Positions 18,789 through 28,196 are shown, counted from the first letter of the stretch. The stretch: 64,000 nucleotides of DNA from CAVOOW01 sp963697675 (GCA_963697675.1 CAVOOW010000005.1:434001-498000), one strand, 5' to 3'. The notes: generated by a model from the letters alone, not told the origin. Program-made: numbers and translations.

Positions 18789-19565
18789 CTAGTGCGTCCC
18801 CTCGAGCACCTTCTCGTCCTCCTTCTCGTGAGTCTCGTGCGTCTCCTCTTCTTCTGGCTCCAGCGCGAAGCCGAAGTACAGGATGGTGAGCAGGGCGAAG
18901 ATGAACGCCTGGATGATGGCCACCAGGATGTCGACGCCCTTCCAGAGGACGTTCGGCAGCCACAGGATCACGGGCGGGAGCAGCGCGATGATCCCGATCA
19001 TGACGGTGCCGGCGAACACGTTGCCGAACAGTCGCAGCGCCAGCGTGAACGGCTTGACGAGCTCCTCGATGGCGTTGAGGAAGGGCGCGATGACCGGCAC
19101 ACCGTGCTTGTAGTGCGCGAAGTATCTCCGCCAGCCCTTTTGCTTGATGTGCGCGATGTGCACCCAGACGATGACGTACAAGCCCGAGCGCGAGCGTGAA
19201 GTTGATGTCCGCCGACGGCGGCTCGAGATAGCCCTGTGACGGGATGAGCGCGAGCCAGTTGGCGATCAGGATGTAGATGAACAGGGTCACCGCGAGAGGT
19301 ACGACGAACGGCGCGACGTCGCCCATCGAGGACTTGACCTGCTTCTCGACCGCGTCGACGATCGTCTCGAAGGCCAGCTGCAGCTTGCTCGGCCGCCCGC
19401 TCGTCGCCCGCCGCGCCATGTAGAGAGCGGCGCCCAGCACGATCGCGCCGGCAATGACGGTGGACCAGATCGTGTCGATGTTGACGGTGAGGCCCAGCCG
19501 ATGTCGACGGTGTGGTGGTGCCCGACCTCGAGGTCGGCGGCAAGGACTGTCCCGGTGCCGTTCAT
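18789..19565 (-). CDS. atpB: F0F1 ATP synthase a subunit, two frame breaks
   Basis: About 258 aa membrane subunit with the proton half-channels. Segments in order: N-terminal MNGTGTVLAADLEVGHHHTV, TM regions VTLFIYILIANWLALIPSQ, then HIKQKGWRRYFAHYKHG, and the essential-arginine helix LALRLFGNVFAGTVMIGIIA, ending in an acidic tail EPEEEETHETHEKED. Breaks near 19490 and 19180 (net length divisible by three) place these in three stretches. The ATG at 19565 overlaps the preceding stop as ATGA. The acidic His/Glu tail is longer than usual. Confidence 0.9.
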
Positions 19566-19987
19566 GCCCCGCGCACCTGACGCGCAAGACCACCGAGGAC
19601 GGTGGCAAGGCTGATCATCTGGAAGATCATCAGGCCGATGAACACCAGCAGGCCCTCGGGCCGGTAGAGGACGGCGATGCCCACCGCGAGCAGCGTGATC
19701 AGCGAGAGCCGGCGCAGCACGCCGAAGGAGATCGTCTTGCGGTCCGACCGGCCGTCGGTCACCGCCCGGACGAGCGAACGCTGCACCATCTGGCTGTTGA
19801 GCACGCCCAGGCCGAGACCGACGCAGAACAGGATGCCGGCGTCGAGGCTGACCGTGAGCAAGAGGACGACGAAGCCGATCAGACCGATGATTGCACTGAT
19901 CAGCAGCGACTTGTTGTAGTTGCGGGCGGCCGAGCGCAACGCGAGCTGGTAGTCGATCTCCTTGTCGGTGAGGTGCTCAGTGCTCAT
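19562..19987 (-). CDS. AtpI-like membrane protein of the ATP synthase operon
   Basis: 141 aa with about four transmembrane segments: SLLISAIIGLIGFVVLLLTV, then an AGILFCVGLGLGVLNSQMVQ region, and two further spans. Small membrane proteins in this position (before atpB) belong to the ATP synthase I/AtpI group, proposed to assist c-ring assembly. The ATG at 19987 was chosen because a very long upstream extension is not family-like; it overlaps the stop of the previous gene by 4 nt (ATGA). Its own stop overlaps the atpB start. Function is inferred from position and topology. Confidence 0.75.
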   Translation of the reverse strand: MSTEHLTDKEIDYQLALRSAARNYNKSLLISAIIGLIGFVVLLLTVSLDAGILFCVGLGLGVLNSQMVQRSLVRAVTDGRSDRKTISFGVLRRLSLITLLAVGIAVLYRPEGLLVFIGLMIFQMISLATVLGGLARQVRGA

Positions 19988-20211
19988 CGGAAGAACCTCC
20001 GGACAATGTCGCGCGTCGCCAGCACGGCGGCCAGGACGCCCAGCACCAGCCCGGCGAACACGAACACGTGCGGTGCCGAGGTCCAGCGGTCGACGAGCAG
20101 GCCGAGGACGGCGCCGCCGACGACCAGGACCGCGCTGAGTGTTGCGATGCCGGTCAGGGCGCTGAACATGGCGAAGGCGCCGCGCGGCGGTGGCTGCTCC
20201 TTGTCGGTCAC
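19984..20211 (-). CDS. AtpZ/AtpI-like small membrane protein, first gene of atp operon
   Basis: 75 aa with two hydrophobic helices (FSALTGIATLSAVLVVGGAV, then VFVFAGLVLGVLAAVLAT) and a basic tail RDIVRRFFR. The GLLVDRW loop between the helices is typical of AtpZ-type proteins (putative F0F1-ATPase subunit / Mg2+ or Ca2+ transporter family). Starts at GTG 20211. First member of the operon, so the operon promoter should lie in the 347-bp gap upstream. Confidence 0.72.
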   Translation of the reverse strand: MTDKEQPPPRGAFAMFSALTGIATLSAVLVVGGAVLGLLVDRWTSAPHVFVFAGLVLGVLAAVLATRDIVRRFFR

Positions 20212-20558
20212 CCCGACTCCGATCTGGCTTCGATCCAGCGCTCAGGTGGTGCGCGACGGCTGTCATCGAAGCACCTCGCAACCGTCGGGGTCTGGGATGA
20301 ACCGGAGCAGCGGGCCTCGGGCTACGCGCCGGAAAATGCCCGGGAACCGTATCACGCAGCACCGCCCCGGAGACGCCCGCGCACGCGGCATCCGCGGCGG
20401 TCAGGAGACCGGTCGGGCACGTGGTCTGGGGCATCGTCTCGGCCTCGTCCGTTGGGGTTCGCGGATGGGTCGGGTATAGGGAGAAATCAAGGTGCTAGCG
20501 GGGCGCCAACCTTGCGGTCGTGAAACTAACACAACGTGATCGAGAGCATGAGCGCAGG
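20212..20558. other. Intergenic gap holding the atp operon promoter region
   Basis: 347 bp between the wecA stop and the first atp gene, both on the minus strand. I see no gene. A possible -10 TATACC lies on the minus strand at 20478-20473 without a convincing -35. No clear terminator hairpin follows wecA. Confidence 0.4.
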
Positions 20559-21713
20559 TCAGCGGCGCACCCGCCAGAGCCCGGTGAACGACCCCTCGTC
20601 GCGGCGCAGCCGCGGGAGCTTCAGCGTCAGGAGCAGGGCGACCACGGTGACGGCCGTGAGGCTGACGAGCAGGGTGGGGGTGTTGAGGAAGACGAATGCC
20701 GTCGCGGCGTAGGAGATGACCGCCGACCAGAGGTACATCACGATCACGGCCCTCGCGTGGGAGTGCCCGATCTCGAGGAGCCGGTGGTGGAGGTGCTGCT
20801 TGTCGGGGGCGAACGGCGAGCGACCCGCCCTGGTCCGGCGGATGATGGCGAGGAGCATGTCGGCGAACGGCACGAGCATCACCGCGACAGGCAGCAGCAG
20901 CGGTACGAGGGCCGGGGCGATGTTCTCGCCGCTGACGTCGTTGGGGTTGACCGTGCCCGTCAAGGTGATCGTGGTCGACGCCAGCAGCAGGCCGAGGAGC
21001 ATCGATCCCGAGTCGCCCATGAAGACACGGGCAGGGCTGAAGTTGTGCGGTAAGAACCCGAGACAGACCCCCATCAGCGAGGCCGCGACGATGCCCGACG
21101 TCGTCGCACGGTCGAGGTTGTCATCGATGGCAAGCAGGTAGGAGAAGGCGAAGAACGACGTGGCGGCGATCGCGACGATGCCGGCGGCCAGGCCGTCGAG
21201 CCCGTCGACGAAGTTCACCGCGTTGATGGTGGCCACCACGATGAAGATGGTCAGCACCGTGCCCTCCGCCCTGCCGAGGACGAACGCACCGGGCGAGCCG
21301 TCGCTGGCCCCGCCGATCCCGCCGACCGGCAGATAGAGCATCTGCACGCCCTGCAGCACCAGCACGCCGGCGACCAGCACCTGACCGGCCAGCTTGGTGA
21401 TGGCGTCGAGCTCCCACTTGTCGTCGGCGACTCCGAGCAGGCAGATCAGCACCGCCCCGGACAGCAGCGCCCGCACGTCGTTCCCCTGCGCGAACGTCGG
21501 ACCGAGGAACGGCAGGTGCAGGGCCACGAGCAGCGACGCCGCGAACCCGGCCAGCATCGCCACGCCGCCCAGCCGCGGGGTCGGGATCGCGTGGACGTCG
21601 CGGTCGCGCACCTCGGTCATGGCACCCCAGCGCAGCGCGAGCCGCCGCGCCACGGGCGTCATGAGATAGGTCACTGCCGCGGCGACGACCAGAGTGAGGA
21701 GGTACTCGCGCAC
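20559..21713 (-). CDS. wecA: Undecaprenyl-/decaprenyl-phosphate GlcNAc-1-phosphate transferase (WecA/TagO family)
   Basis: 384 aa polytopic membrane enzyme of the MraY/WecA superfamily, transferring GlcNAc-1-P from UDP-GlcNAc to a polyprenyl phosphate to start surface-glycan synthesis. Motifs: IPTPRLGGVAMLAGF, GVADDKWELD (the metal-binding DD pair), NFVDGLDGLAAG, VFMGDSGSMLLG and HLHHRLLEIGHSHARAV (HHR loop). About 11 TM helices. The orthologue (rfe, Rv1302) likewise precedes atp in mycobacteria. GTG at 21713 follows the glyA stop by 12 nt. Likely supplies lipid-linked GlcNAc to arabinogalactan-like or teichoic-acid-like polymers. Confidence 0.92.
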   Translation of the reverse strand: MREYLLTLVVAAAVTYLMTPVARRLALRWGAMTEVRDRDVHAIPTPRLGGVAMLAGFAASLLVALHLPFLGPTFAQGNDVRALLSGAVLICLLGVADDKWELDAITKLAGQVLVAGVLVLQGVQMLYLPVGGIGGASDGSPGAFVLGRAEGTVLTIFIVVATINAVNFVDGLDGLAAGIVAIAATSFFAFSYLLAIDDNLDRATTSGIVAASLMGVCLGFLPHNFSPARVFMGDSGSMLLGLLLASTTITLTGTVNPNDVSGENIAPALVPLLLPVAVMLVPFADMLLAIIRRTRAGRSPFAPDKQHLHHRLLEIGHSHARAVIVMYLWSAVISYAATAFVFLNTPTLLVSLTAVTVVALLLTLKLPRLRRDEGSFTGLWRVRR

Positions 21714-21725
21714 GACCAGGCGTTC

Positions 21726-23015
21726 CTAGCCGTGCCGCGGATAGGCGGGGTGTCTGGCCACGAGGGCGCCGACTGCGGTGCCGACGTCGTGGGCAGCGCT
21801 GCTGTCGCCGTCACGGACGGCGCGGCCGATCAGGGAGGCGATGTCCTTCATGTCGCCCTCGGTCATCCCCTGCGTGGTGATCGCCGGGGTCCCGACGCGG
21901 ATGCCCGAGCCGATCATGGGCGGCTGCGGGTCGTAGGGGATCGCGTTCTTGTTCAGCGTGATGCGCGCCGCGTCGCAGCGCACCTCGGCATCCCGCCCGG
22001 TCACCCCGAGCTCCCTCAGGTCGAGCAGTGCGAGGTGGGTGTCCGTGCCGCCGGACACCGGCCGCATGCCCTCCGCCGCCAGCGCATCGGCGAGCGCCTG
22101 AGCATTGGTGACGACCTGCCGCGCGTACGCCTGATAGGACGGCTGCAGGCACTCCTTGAGCGCCACCGCCTTGGCCGCGACCGCGTGCATCAGCGGCCCG
22201 CCCTGCAGGAACGGGAAGACCGCCTTGTCGATCCGCTGCGCGAGGTCGGGTTTGCACACGATCATGCCGCCGCGCGGTCCGCGCAGCACCTTGTGGGTCG
22301 TGAGCGTGACGACGTCGGCGTAGGGCACCGGCGACGGGATCGCCTTGCCCGCGACGAGCCCGATGAAGTGTGCGGCGTCGACCATCAGCCACGCACCCAC
22401 CTCATCGGCGATCTCCCGGAAGCGCGCGAAGTCGATCAACCGGGGGTAGGCCGTCGCGCCGGCGATGATCATCTTCGGCCGGTGCTCGAGGGCGAGGTCG
22501 CGCACCTCGTCGTAGTCGATCAGCTCGCTCTCGCGGTTCACCGTGTAGGACACGGGTTTGAACCAGGTGCCCGAGAAGCTGACCTTGGAGCCGTGGGTCA
22601 GGTGGCCACCGTGCGGCAGGGACATGGCGAGGACGGTGTCCCCCGGCTGGAGCAACGCGGCGTAGGTCGCGAGGTTGGCGCTCGCGCCGGAGTGCGGCTG
22701 GAGATTGACGTGTACGTCGACGCCAGGTGACCCGAAGAGCGCACGCGCGCGCTCGCGGCCGAGCTCCTCGGCCCGGTCGACCTGCTGACATCCGCCGTAG
22801 TAGCGACGCCCCGGGTAGCCCTCGGCGTACTTGTTCGACAGCGTCGAGCCGAGCGCCGCCAGCACCGCCGGAGAGGTGAAGTTCTCGCTCGCGATCAGCT
22901 GGAGCCCGCCACGCAACCTCGCCAGCTCGCCGAGGACGACGTCGGCGATCTCCGGGTCGCTCGCCTCCAGCTCCGCGAAATCGGGTCCCCAGAACGGCGT
23001 CTCGGACAGGCTCAT
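21726..23015 (-). CDS. glyA: Serine hydroxymethyltransferase
   Basis: 429 aa PLP enzyme interconverting serine and glycine with tetrahydrofolate, the main one-carbon source. QLIASENFTSPAVLAALGS, NKYAEGYPGRRYYGG and VDAAHFIGLVAG are present, and the PLP lysine is in TLTTHKVLRGPRGG. ATG at 23015 with GAGGAG about 9 nt upstream; the start at 23045 lacks homology. Small difference from most SHMTs: VDAAHFIGL rather than VDMAHIAGL. Downstream wecA follows closely and is probably co-transcribed. Confidence 0.95.
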   Translation of the reverse strand: MSLSETPFWGPDFAELEASDPEIADVVLGELARLRGGLQLIASENFTSPAVLAALGSTLSNKYAEGYPGRRYYGGCQQVDRAEELGRERARALFGSPGVDVHVNLQPHSGASANLATYAALLQPGDTVLAMSLPHGGHLTHGSKVSFSGTWFKPVSYTVNRESELIDYDEVRDLALEHRPKMIIAGATAYPRLIDFARFREIADEVGAWLMVDAAHFIGLVAGKAIPSPVPYADVVTLTTHKVLRGPRGGMIVCKPDLAQRIDKAVFPFLQGGPLMHAVAAKAVALKECLQPSYQAYARQVVTNAQALADALAAEGMRPVSGGTDTHLALLDLRELGVTGRDAEVRCDAARITLNKNAIPYDPQPPMIGSGIRVGTPAITTQGMTEGDMKDIASLIGRAVRDGDSSAAHDVGTAVGALVARHPAYPRHG

Positions 23016-23093
23016 GAGGGACTCCTCGGGGGGCGGATGCCCCACACACTATGCCGCTTCGGTGCCCCGATCACCGGTCGCGCAGGAGGTCTC

Positions 23094-23744
23094 TCACGGC
23101 ACCTCCAGGTCCCCGACGACCTCCCGCAGCGCCTCGACGCTCACATCCCCGACCCGCAGCACCCGGGCCACCGACCCGGTCACGTCGACGATCGTCGACG
23201 GCACTGCCTCGCCGCACGGCCCGCCGTCCAGGTAGATCGACACCGACTCGCCGAGCTGCTCGATCGCCTCGTCGACCGTCGTGGGAGCCGCCAGGCCGCT
23301 GCGGTTCGCGCTGCTCACCGCCATGGGGCCGGTGGCGGCCAGCAGCTCCAGGGCCACCGGGTGCAGCGGCATCCGGACCGCGACGGTCCCGCCCGTGTCC
23401 CCGAGGTCCCACTGCAGCGAGGGCGCGACCCAGGCCACGATGGTGAGCCCGCCCGGCCAGAACCCTTCGACGAGGGCGCGGGCGTCGTCGCTGAGGTCGG
23501 TCGCGATGCCGTCGAGAGTGCGTGGCGACCCGACGAGGACGGGGACGGGCATGTCCCGGCCGCGCCCCTTGGCCGCCAGCAGCCCGGCGACCGCGTCGAT
23601 GTTGAAGGCGTCCGTGCCCAGGCCGTAGACCGTGTCGGTCGGGAGCACGACGAGCTCGCCGTTCGCCACGTTCGTCGTGGCGAAGTCCAGCCCCACCGTC
23701 CGCTCCGACGGGACGTTCATGTCAAAACGCCGCAGCCAGCCCAT
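23094..23744 (-). CDS. tsaC: L-threonylcarbamoyladenylate synthase (Sua5/YwlC/TsaC)
   Basis: 216 aa; makes threonylcarbamoyl-AMP from Thr, bicarbonate and ATP for t6A37 modification of ANN-decoding tRNAs. NGELVVLPTDTVYGLGTDAF, KGRGRDMPVPVLV, FWPGGLTIV and SSANRSG are the YrdC-fold signatures. The ATG at 23744 gives the N-terminal RRFD common in actinobacterial members and has GAGAGG upstream; an alternative ATG is at 23720. It lies downstream of prfA-prmC, as in other actinobacteria, but a long inverted repeat lies between. Confidence 0.92.
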   Translation of the reverse strand: MGWLRRFDMNVPSERTVGLDFATTNVANGELVVLPTDTVYGLGTDAFNIDAVAGLLAAKGRGRDMPVPVLVGSPRTLDGIATDLSDDARALVEGFWPGGLTIVAWVAPSLQWDLGDTGGTVAVRMPLHPVALELLAATGPMAVSSANRSGLAAPTTVDEAIEQLGESVSIYLDGGPCGEAVPSTIVDVTGSVARVLRVGDVSVEALREVVGDLEVP

Positions 23745-23769
23745 CAGCCCACCACCTCTCCCCTCTCAT

Positions 23770-23964
23770 CCTTCAAAGTCGATCATGCAGTAACCGACAC
23801 GCGAACCGGCGTCGACGGGAGTGTAAATCGGGATAGTCCGCCCGACTCGAGCGCTTCGGAGGCCCATCACACGCTCTCGTTCGGGTAGGCAACTGCATGA
23901 TCGACTTCGATGAAGCGTGCGGGGCGATCGCGGCTGTACGTAACTGCATGATCGACTTTGAAGG
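23770..23964. repeat. Triple GCATGATCGACTT repeat forming a 25-bp inverted repeat
   Basis: The left arm (23770-23794) and right arm (23940-23964) are inverse complements over 25 bp with one mismatch. A middle direct copy of the right arm (23891-23910) gives the left arm a choice of partners. It sits between prmC (stop 23973) and tsaC (start 23744). Outer pairing makes a 145-nt loop, inner pairing a shorter one. It could be a terminator switch, an RNA processing site, or a REP-like element. Confidence 0.7.
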
Positions 23965-23972
23965 GGTGGTTG

Positions 23973-24809
23973 TCACGGGGTGCGGGTGGCGATGAGGTAG
24001 CGGTCGCGACGGGCGAGGTCGTGATGGTCGTGTACGTCGGCCCACCGTCCCGTGTCCCGGAAGACCTCCGGTGCCGAGCTGCCCTGCAGGTCGGCGTGCT
24101 CGGCGACCAGGGTGCCGCCCGGTCGCAGCAGCCGGGCTGCCACGACCTCGACGACCCGCATGGCGTCGAGCCCGTCCACGCCGGACCACAGCGCGAGGGA
24201 CGGGTCATGGTTGGCCACCTCGGGGTCCCGGATCAGGGCTCCGAGCGGGATGTACGGCGGGTTGCTCACCACGACGTCGACGGTGCCGTCGAGGTCGGGG
24301 AAGGCCTCGGCCATGTCGCCTTGCCGCAGGTCGATCCCGGACCCGGCGCAGTTGCGCGCTGCCCAGGCGAACGCGTCCGGGTCGGCCTCGACCGCGTGCA
24401 CGCGGGACCCCGGCAGCTCGGTGGCCATAGCCAGCGCGATCGCCCCCGACCCCGTGCCCAGGTCGACCACGACCGGGTCAGCCACCGCCCGCGCGGCGTC
24501 GATGGCCGCGCCGGCCACCACCTCGGTCTCGGGCCGCGGTACGAAGACCCCCGGCCCGACGGCCAGCTCCAGGTGCCGGAAGAAGGCCCGACCGGTGATG
24601 TGCTGCAGCGGCTCACGTGCCGCACGCCGGTCGACGTACGCGGCAAAGGTCCCCGCCGAGCCGGCCAGCGACGTCGCCGACCACAGCGCACGTCGTTCCA
24701 CACCGAGCGCATGGGCGGCCAGCTCTTCGGCATCGAATCGGGGCGAGGGCACGCCGGCCACCGCGAGCCGGTCGACTGCCGCCTCGACCGCCGCCCGCAG
24801 CTCCGTCAC
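23973..24809 (-). CDS. prmC: Peptide chain release factor N5-glutamine methyltransferase
   Basis: 278 aa SAM-dependent methyltransferase that methylates the Gln of the GGQ loop of release factors. Helical N-domain (residues 1-75), then SAM-binding VVDLGTGSGAIALAMA and the catalytic VVVSNPPYIPLGAL. Start ATG overlaps the prfA stop (ATGA at 24809-24806), so the methylase is translated with its substrate. Immediately upstream of the inverted repeat before tsaC. Confidence 0.94.
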   Translation of the reverse strand: MTELRAAVEAAVDRLAVAGVPSPRFDAEELAAHALGVERRALWSATSLAGSAGTFAAYVDRRAAREPLQHITGRAFFRHLELAVGPGVFVPRPETEVVAGAAIDAARAVADPVVVDLGTGSGAIALAMATELPGSRVHAVEADPDAFAWAARNCAGSGIDLRQGDMAEAFPDLDGTVDVVVSNPPYIPLGALIRDPEVANHDPSLALWSGVDGLDAMRVVEVVAARLLRPGGTLVAEHADLQGSSAPEVFRDTGRWADVHDHHDLARRDRYLIATRTP

Positions 24810-25879
24810 TGGCTGGCGGCGGCGAACTTGGCGGCCATGTCCGCGTCGACGAGGGCCTGCACGACCGCGTCGAGGTCACCGTCGAGGACGGCGTCCAGGT
24901 TGTGTGACTTGAAGTTGACCCGGTGGTCCGAGATGCGGTTCTCGGGGTAGTTGTACGTCCGCACCCGCTCGGAACGGTCGACCGTGCGCACCTGGGAGCG
25001 TCGAGCGTCGGATGCCTCGCGGTCGGCCTCCTCCTGCGCCGCGGCGAGCAGCCGGGCGCGCAGGATGCGCATCGCCGACTCCTTGTTCTGCAGCTGGCTC
25101 TTCTCGTTCTGGCAGGACACGACGATGCCGCTCGGGAGGTGGGTGATGCGCACCGCGGAGTCCGTGGTGTTGACGCTCTGCCCGCCGGGCCCGGACGAGC
25201 GGAACACGTCGATGCGCAGGTCGTTCTGGTCGATCTGCACCTCGACGTCCTCGGCCTCGGGGAGGACGAGCACGCCGGCCGCCGACGTGTGGATGCGGCC
25301 CTGCGACTCCGTCACCGGAACGCGTTGCACGCGGTGGACGCCGCCCTCGTACTTCAACCGGGCCCAGACGCCCTCACCCGGCGCCGCCGCGCCCCGCGAC
25401 TTCACGGCGAAGGACACGTCCTTGTAGCCCCCGAGGTCAGACTCGGTCGACTCGATGATCTCGGTCTTCCAGCCCACCCGCTCGGCATAACGGAGGTACA
25501 TCCGGAGCAGGTCGCCCGCGAACAGCGCCGACTCCTCGCCGCCCTCCCCCGCCTTGATCTCGACGATGACGTCCTTCTCGTCGTTGGGGTCGCGCGGCAG
25601 CAGCAGCAGGCGCAGCCGGTCCTCGAGCTCGCCGCGCCGCGCCTCGAGCACGGGGATCTCGGCCCGGAACGACTCGTCCTCCGTGGCGAGCTCGCGGGCC
25701 GTCGCCAGGTCACCGGCGAGCTCGGCCAGCGCCCGCTGGGTCTCGACGACAGGGGTCAGCTCGGCGTAGCGCTTGCCGACGCTGCGCGCCCGGTTCTGGT
25801 CGGCATGCATCGCCGGGTCGGCGAGCTCCCGCTCGAGCCGGGCGTGCTCGGCGAGCAGCTCAGCGGATGCCTCGATCAC
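24806..25879 (-). CDS. prfA: Peptide chain release factor 1
   Basis: 357 aa RF1 that terminates at UAA/UAG. It has the tripeptide anticodon motif PVTES (PxT, RF1-type), the GGQ motif SSGPGGQSVNTTDSAVRI and the KEES-like coiled-coil domain 1. GTG at 25879 was chosen because GAGAGGGAC precedes it and the frame upstream has no homology. Overlaps prmC by 4 nt. A hairpin at 25925 separates it from rpmE. Confidence 0.95.
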   Translation of the reverse strand: MIEASAELLAEHARLERELADPAMHADQNRARSVGKRYAELTPVVETQRALAELAGDLATARELATEDESFRAEIPVLEARRGELEDRLRLLLLPRDPNDEKDVIVEIKAGEGGEESALFAGDLLRMYLRYAERVGWKTEIIESTESDLGGYKDVSFAVKSRGAAAPGEGVWARLKYEGGVHRVQRVPVTESQGRIHTSAAGVLVLPEAEDVEVQIDQNDLRIDVFRSSGPGGQSVNTTDSAVRITHLPSGIVVSCQNEKSQLQNKESAMRILRARLLAAAQEEADREASDARRSQVRTVDRSERVRTYNYPENRISDHRVNFKSHNLDAVLDGDLDAVVQALVDADMAAKFAAASQ

Positions 25880-25924
25880 GGGGTCCCTCTCCACACAGAA
25901 ACAAGAACAGCCGGGTACGACGAC

Positions 25925-25963
25925 GGCGCCGGTCGGCACCCGTGATGGGTGCCGGCCGACGCC
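25925..25963. terminator. Strong hairpin between rpmE and prfA
   Basis: Arms 25925-25941 and 25947-25963 (GGCGCCGGTCGGCACCC and near-complement) form a 17-bp stem with two mismatches and a GTGAT loop. It lies just after the rpmE stop on the minus strand. No U-run follows on that strand, so it may attenuate rather than stop transcription. Confidence 0.7.
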
Positions 25964-25972
25964 GTTGTGCAG

Positions 25973-26197
25973 CTACTTGGAGCCGGTCGAACCGGTCTTG
26001 CCGAAGCGCTTCTCGAACCGGGCCACGCGGCCGCCGGTGTCGAGGATCTTCTGCTTGCCGGTGTAGAAGGGGTGGCACTGCGAGCAGACCTCGGCGTGGA
26101 TCACGCCGGTCTTCGCGGTGCTGCGCGTCGTGAACGTGGCGCCGCAGGTGCAGCTCGCCGTCGTCTCGACGTAGTCGGGGTGGATGTCGGTCTTCAC
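25973..26197 (-). CDS. rpmE: 50S ribosomal protein L31, zinc-binding type
   Basis: 74 aa. Retains the zinc cysteines (SCTCG near residue 16 and CSQCHPFYTG near residue 38), so it is the C+ form expected under zinc sufficiency. MKTDIHPDYVETTASCTCGA at the N-terminus is textbook L31. In most actinobacteria this gene directly follows rho; here about 10 kb of other genes separate the two. Confidence 0.96.
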   Translation of the reverse strand: MKTDIHPDYVETTASCTCGATFTTRSTAKTGVIHAEVCSQCHPFYTGKQKILDTGGRVARFEKRFGKTGSTGSK

Positions 26198-26294
26198 TGA
26201 TGCTCCTCATCATTTGTCGGCCGCCGGGTCGCCGCGCGAGAGCGGGGCGTGAACCGGAACCAATGGGAGAGTCTGCCAGAGGCAGGTCCACCCC

Positions 26295-27038
26295 TCATAA
26301 CCGAGAGGTGACCCCTGGATGTTCCCGCCTGACCGGGCCGGGCGTCTCCAGCAGCGGCAGCAGCAGCTCGACGGCCTCCAGGAACGAGCCGGCCGACTTC
26401 CAGGGCACCAGCCCGGCAGGGTCGGGAGTGTCCGCGTACTCCCCCGTGCGCACCCGCAGGCAGCGCATGCCGACCGCGCGTGCCCCCGCCACGTCCTTGG
26501 CCGGCCGGTCGCCGACGTGCACGACGTCGGCGGGCGGCATGCCGAGCAGCTCCAGGGCGCGCAGGAACGGCGCTGCGTGCGGCTTGCGCGCCGCCCGCCC
26601 GCCGATCTCGTCGGAGATCACGATGTGGTCGAGGCGGCTCTCGAGGCGGAGCGCGGCGATCTTGGCGTGCTGGATCCGCGGGTTGCCGTCAGTGACCAGC
26701 ACGACGGGAACCACGGCCTGCAGGTGGTCGAGGGCGGTCAGGGCTGCGGGGTAGGGCGTCAGGCGGTCCGGCGCGTGCCCGCTGAACGCGGAAACGAGGG
26801 AGGCGACGTACGGCCCCGGTCGGACGCGGATCGCGACCAGCGCCCGGTCGATGATGCCGCCTCGGTCCGACCCCTCCGCGGCGATGCGCGTGATCACGCG
26901 ATGCAGCGCAGCGCCGTCGAGGCCGAGGGTGTCGGCGCGGCCGGCCACCGCCGTCCAGGCGCCGGCCAGCCACTCCGCCTGCGGGAAGAGCGTGTCGTCG
27001 AGGTCGACGCAGACGCCGCGTACGGGCGGCTCGGTCAC
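26295..27038 (-). CDS. HAD-superfamily hydrolase
   Basis: 247 aa. Motif I VCVDLDDTLF (DxDxT nucleophile Asp), motif II VVLVTDGN, the Lys in GGRAARKPHAAPF and motif III HVGDRPAKDVAGARAVGMRC make it a phosphatase-like HAD protein with a helical C1 cap. GTG at 27038 overlaps the wecB stop (GTGA). It is the last gene of the exosortase operon. Proteins of this kind often dephosphorylate sugar phosphates; substrate unknown. About 100 nt separate its stop from rpmE. Confidence 0.82.
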   Translation of the reverse strand: MTEPPVRGVCVDLDDTLFPQAEWLAGAWTAVAGRADTLGLDGAALHRVITRIAAEGSDRGGIIDRALVAIRVRPGPYVASLVSAFSGHAPDRLTPYPAALTALDHLQAVVPVVLVTDGNPRIQHAKIAALRLESRLDHIVISDEIGGRAARKPHAAPFLRALELLGMPPADVVHVGDRPAKDVAGARAVGMRCLRVRTGEYADTPDPAGLVPWKSAGSFLEAVELLLPLLETPGPVRREHPGVTSRL

Positions 27039-28196
27039 GACCGGCGCCCGACAATGCCGACACTGAACGGTCCCGAGGCGAGCTCGGGGTCGCGCGGGGT
27101 GAGCAGCGCGCGCAGGTCGTCGTCGGCGAGCGCCGCGACGACGTGGGCGGCCGTGTGGCCGTCGCCGTAGGGACAGTCGAGGGCGGCGACCCTGGCCAGC
27201 TCGTCGGCGTCGGTGAGCCGGTCGACCGCTGCGAGCACGCGTGCTGCGTCGAGGCCGCACAGCACCGCCGCGCCGGTCTCGACACCCTCCCAGCGTGGGG
27301 TGGTCGAGCGCATCACCACGACGGGCACGCCGAGGTAGGACGCCTCCTCCTGCAGCCCACCGCTGTCGGTGACGGCCACCGCGCAGGCCGCCAGGGCGCG
27401 CAGCATCGCGGCGTACGGGAGCGGGTCGACGAGCTGGGCACCGGGGCGCGCGGACAGCTCCTCCCACAGCCCGGCAACGCGCAGCCGGTCGCGGGTGCGC
27501 GGGTGCACGGGGAACAGCACGCCGCCCGGCCGGTCCGCCAGGCCACGCACGACGGCGGCCAGCTCGGCCAGCCGGACGGGGTCGTCGACGTTGGTGGCCC
27601 GGTGGGCAGTGAGCAGCACGCCCGACCGCTCGGCCAGCGCGCGCCGCCGTACCCCCGTCAGGACGATCGCGTCGAGCACCGGGTTGCCCACGACCCGGAT
27701 GCGCTCGTCGGGCACGCCCTCGCGACGCAGGAATCCGGCGGCCATCTCGGTCGGCGCCAGGTGCAGCGAGGCAAGCGCCGCCACCATCCGCCGGTTGCTC
27801 TCCTCCATCGACCGTTCGTTGAACGACCGGAGCCCGGCCTCGAGGTGCACGACCCCGACACCGGCGCGGCGCGCGGCGAGCGCCACGAGCGGCGCCGTGT
27901 AGGTGTCACCCAGCACGAGTACGACGTCCGGCCGGTGCGCGTCGAGGTCGGCGTAGGCATGGGTGAGGAGCTGCCCGACGCGCTCGCCCTCGGTGCCTTC
28001 CAGCAACCACGCGGCGTCGGGGGCGCAGCCCGAGCTCGGTGAACAGGTCGGCATAGAGCAGCGGGTCGCTGTGCTGGCCGGTGGCGACGCACCGGACGTG
28101 ATGTCCGGCAGCGCGCAGCGCCGCGACCACGGGGGCCAGCTTGATGACCTCTGGCCGGGTGCCGACAGCGACGGTGATCGTGAGGACGGTCCTCAC
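27035..28196 (-). CDS. wecB: UDP-N-acetylglucosamine 2-epimerase, one frame break
   Basis: About 387 aa; epimerises UDP-GlcNAc to UDP-ManNAc for surface polymers. The N-terminal VAVGTRPEVIKLAPVVAALR is in one frame. The rest (VVHLEAGLRSFNERSMEESN, HPRTRDRL, TDSGGLQEEASYLGVPVVVM and R-x-T-E/P-R-W-E-G) is in another. They join at a run of five G/C bases near 28017-28022 with one extra base. GTG at 28196 overlaps the ATP-grasp stop by 4 nt. It lies inside the exosortase operon, suggesting ManNAc-containing glycan synthesis. Confidence 0.92.
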
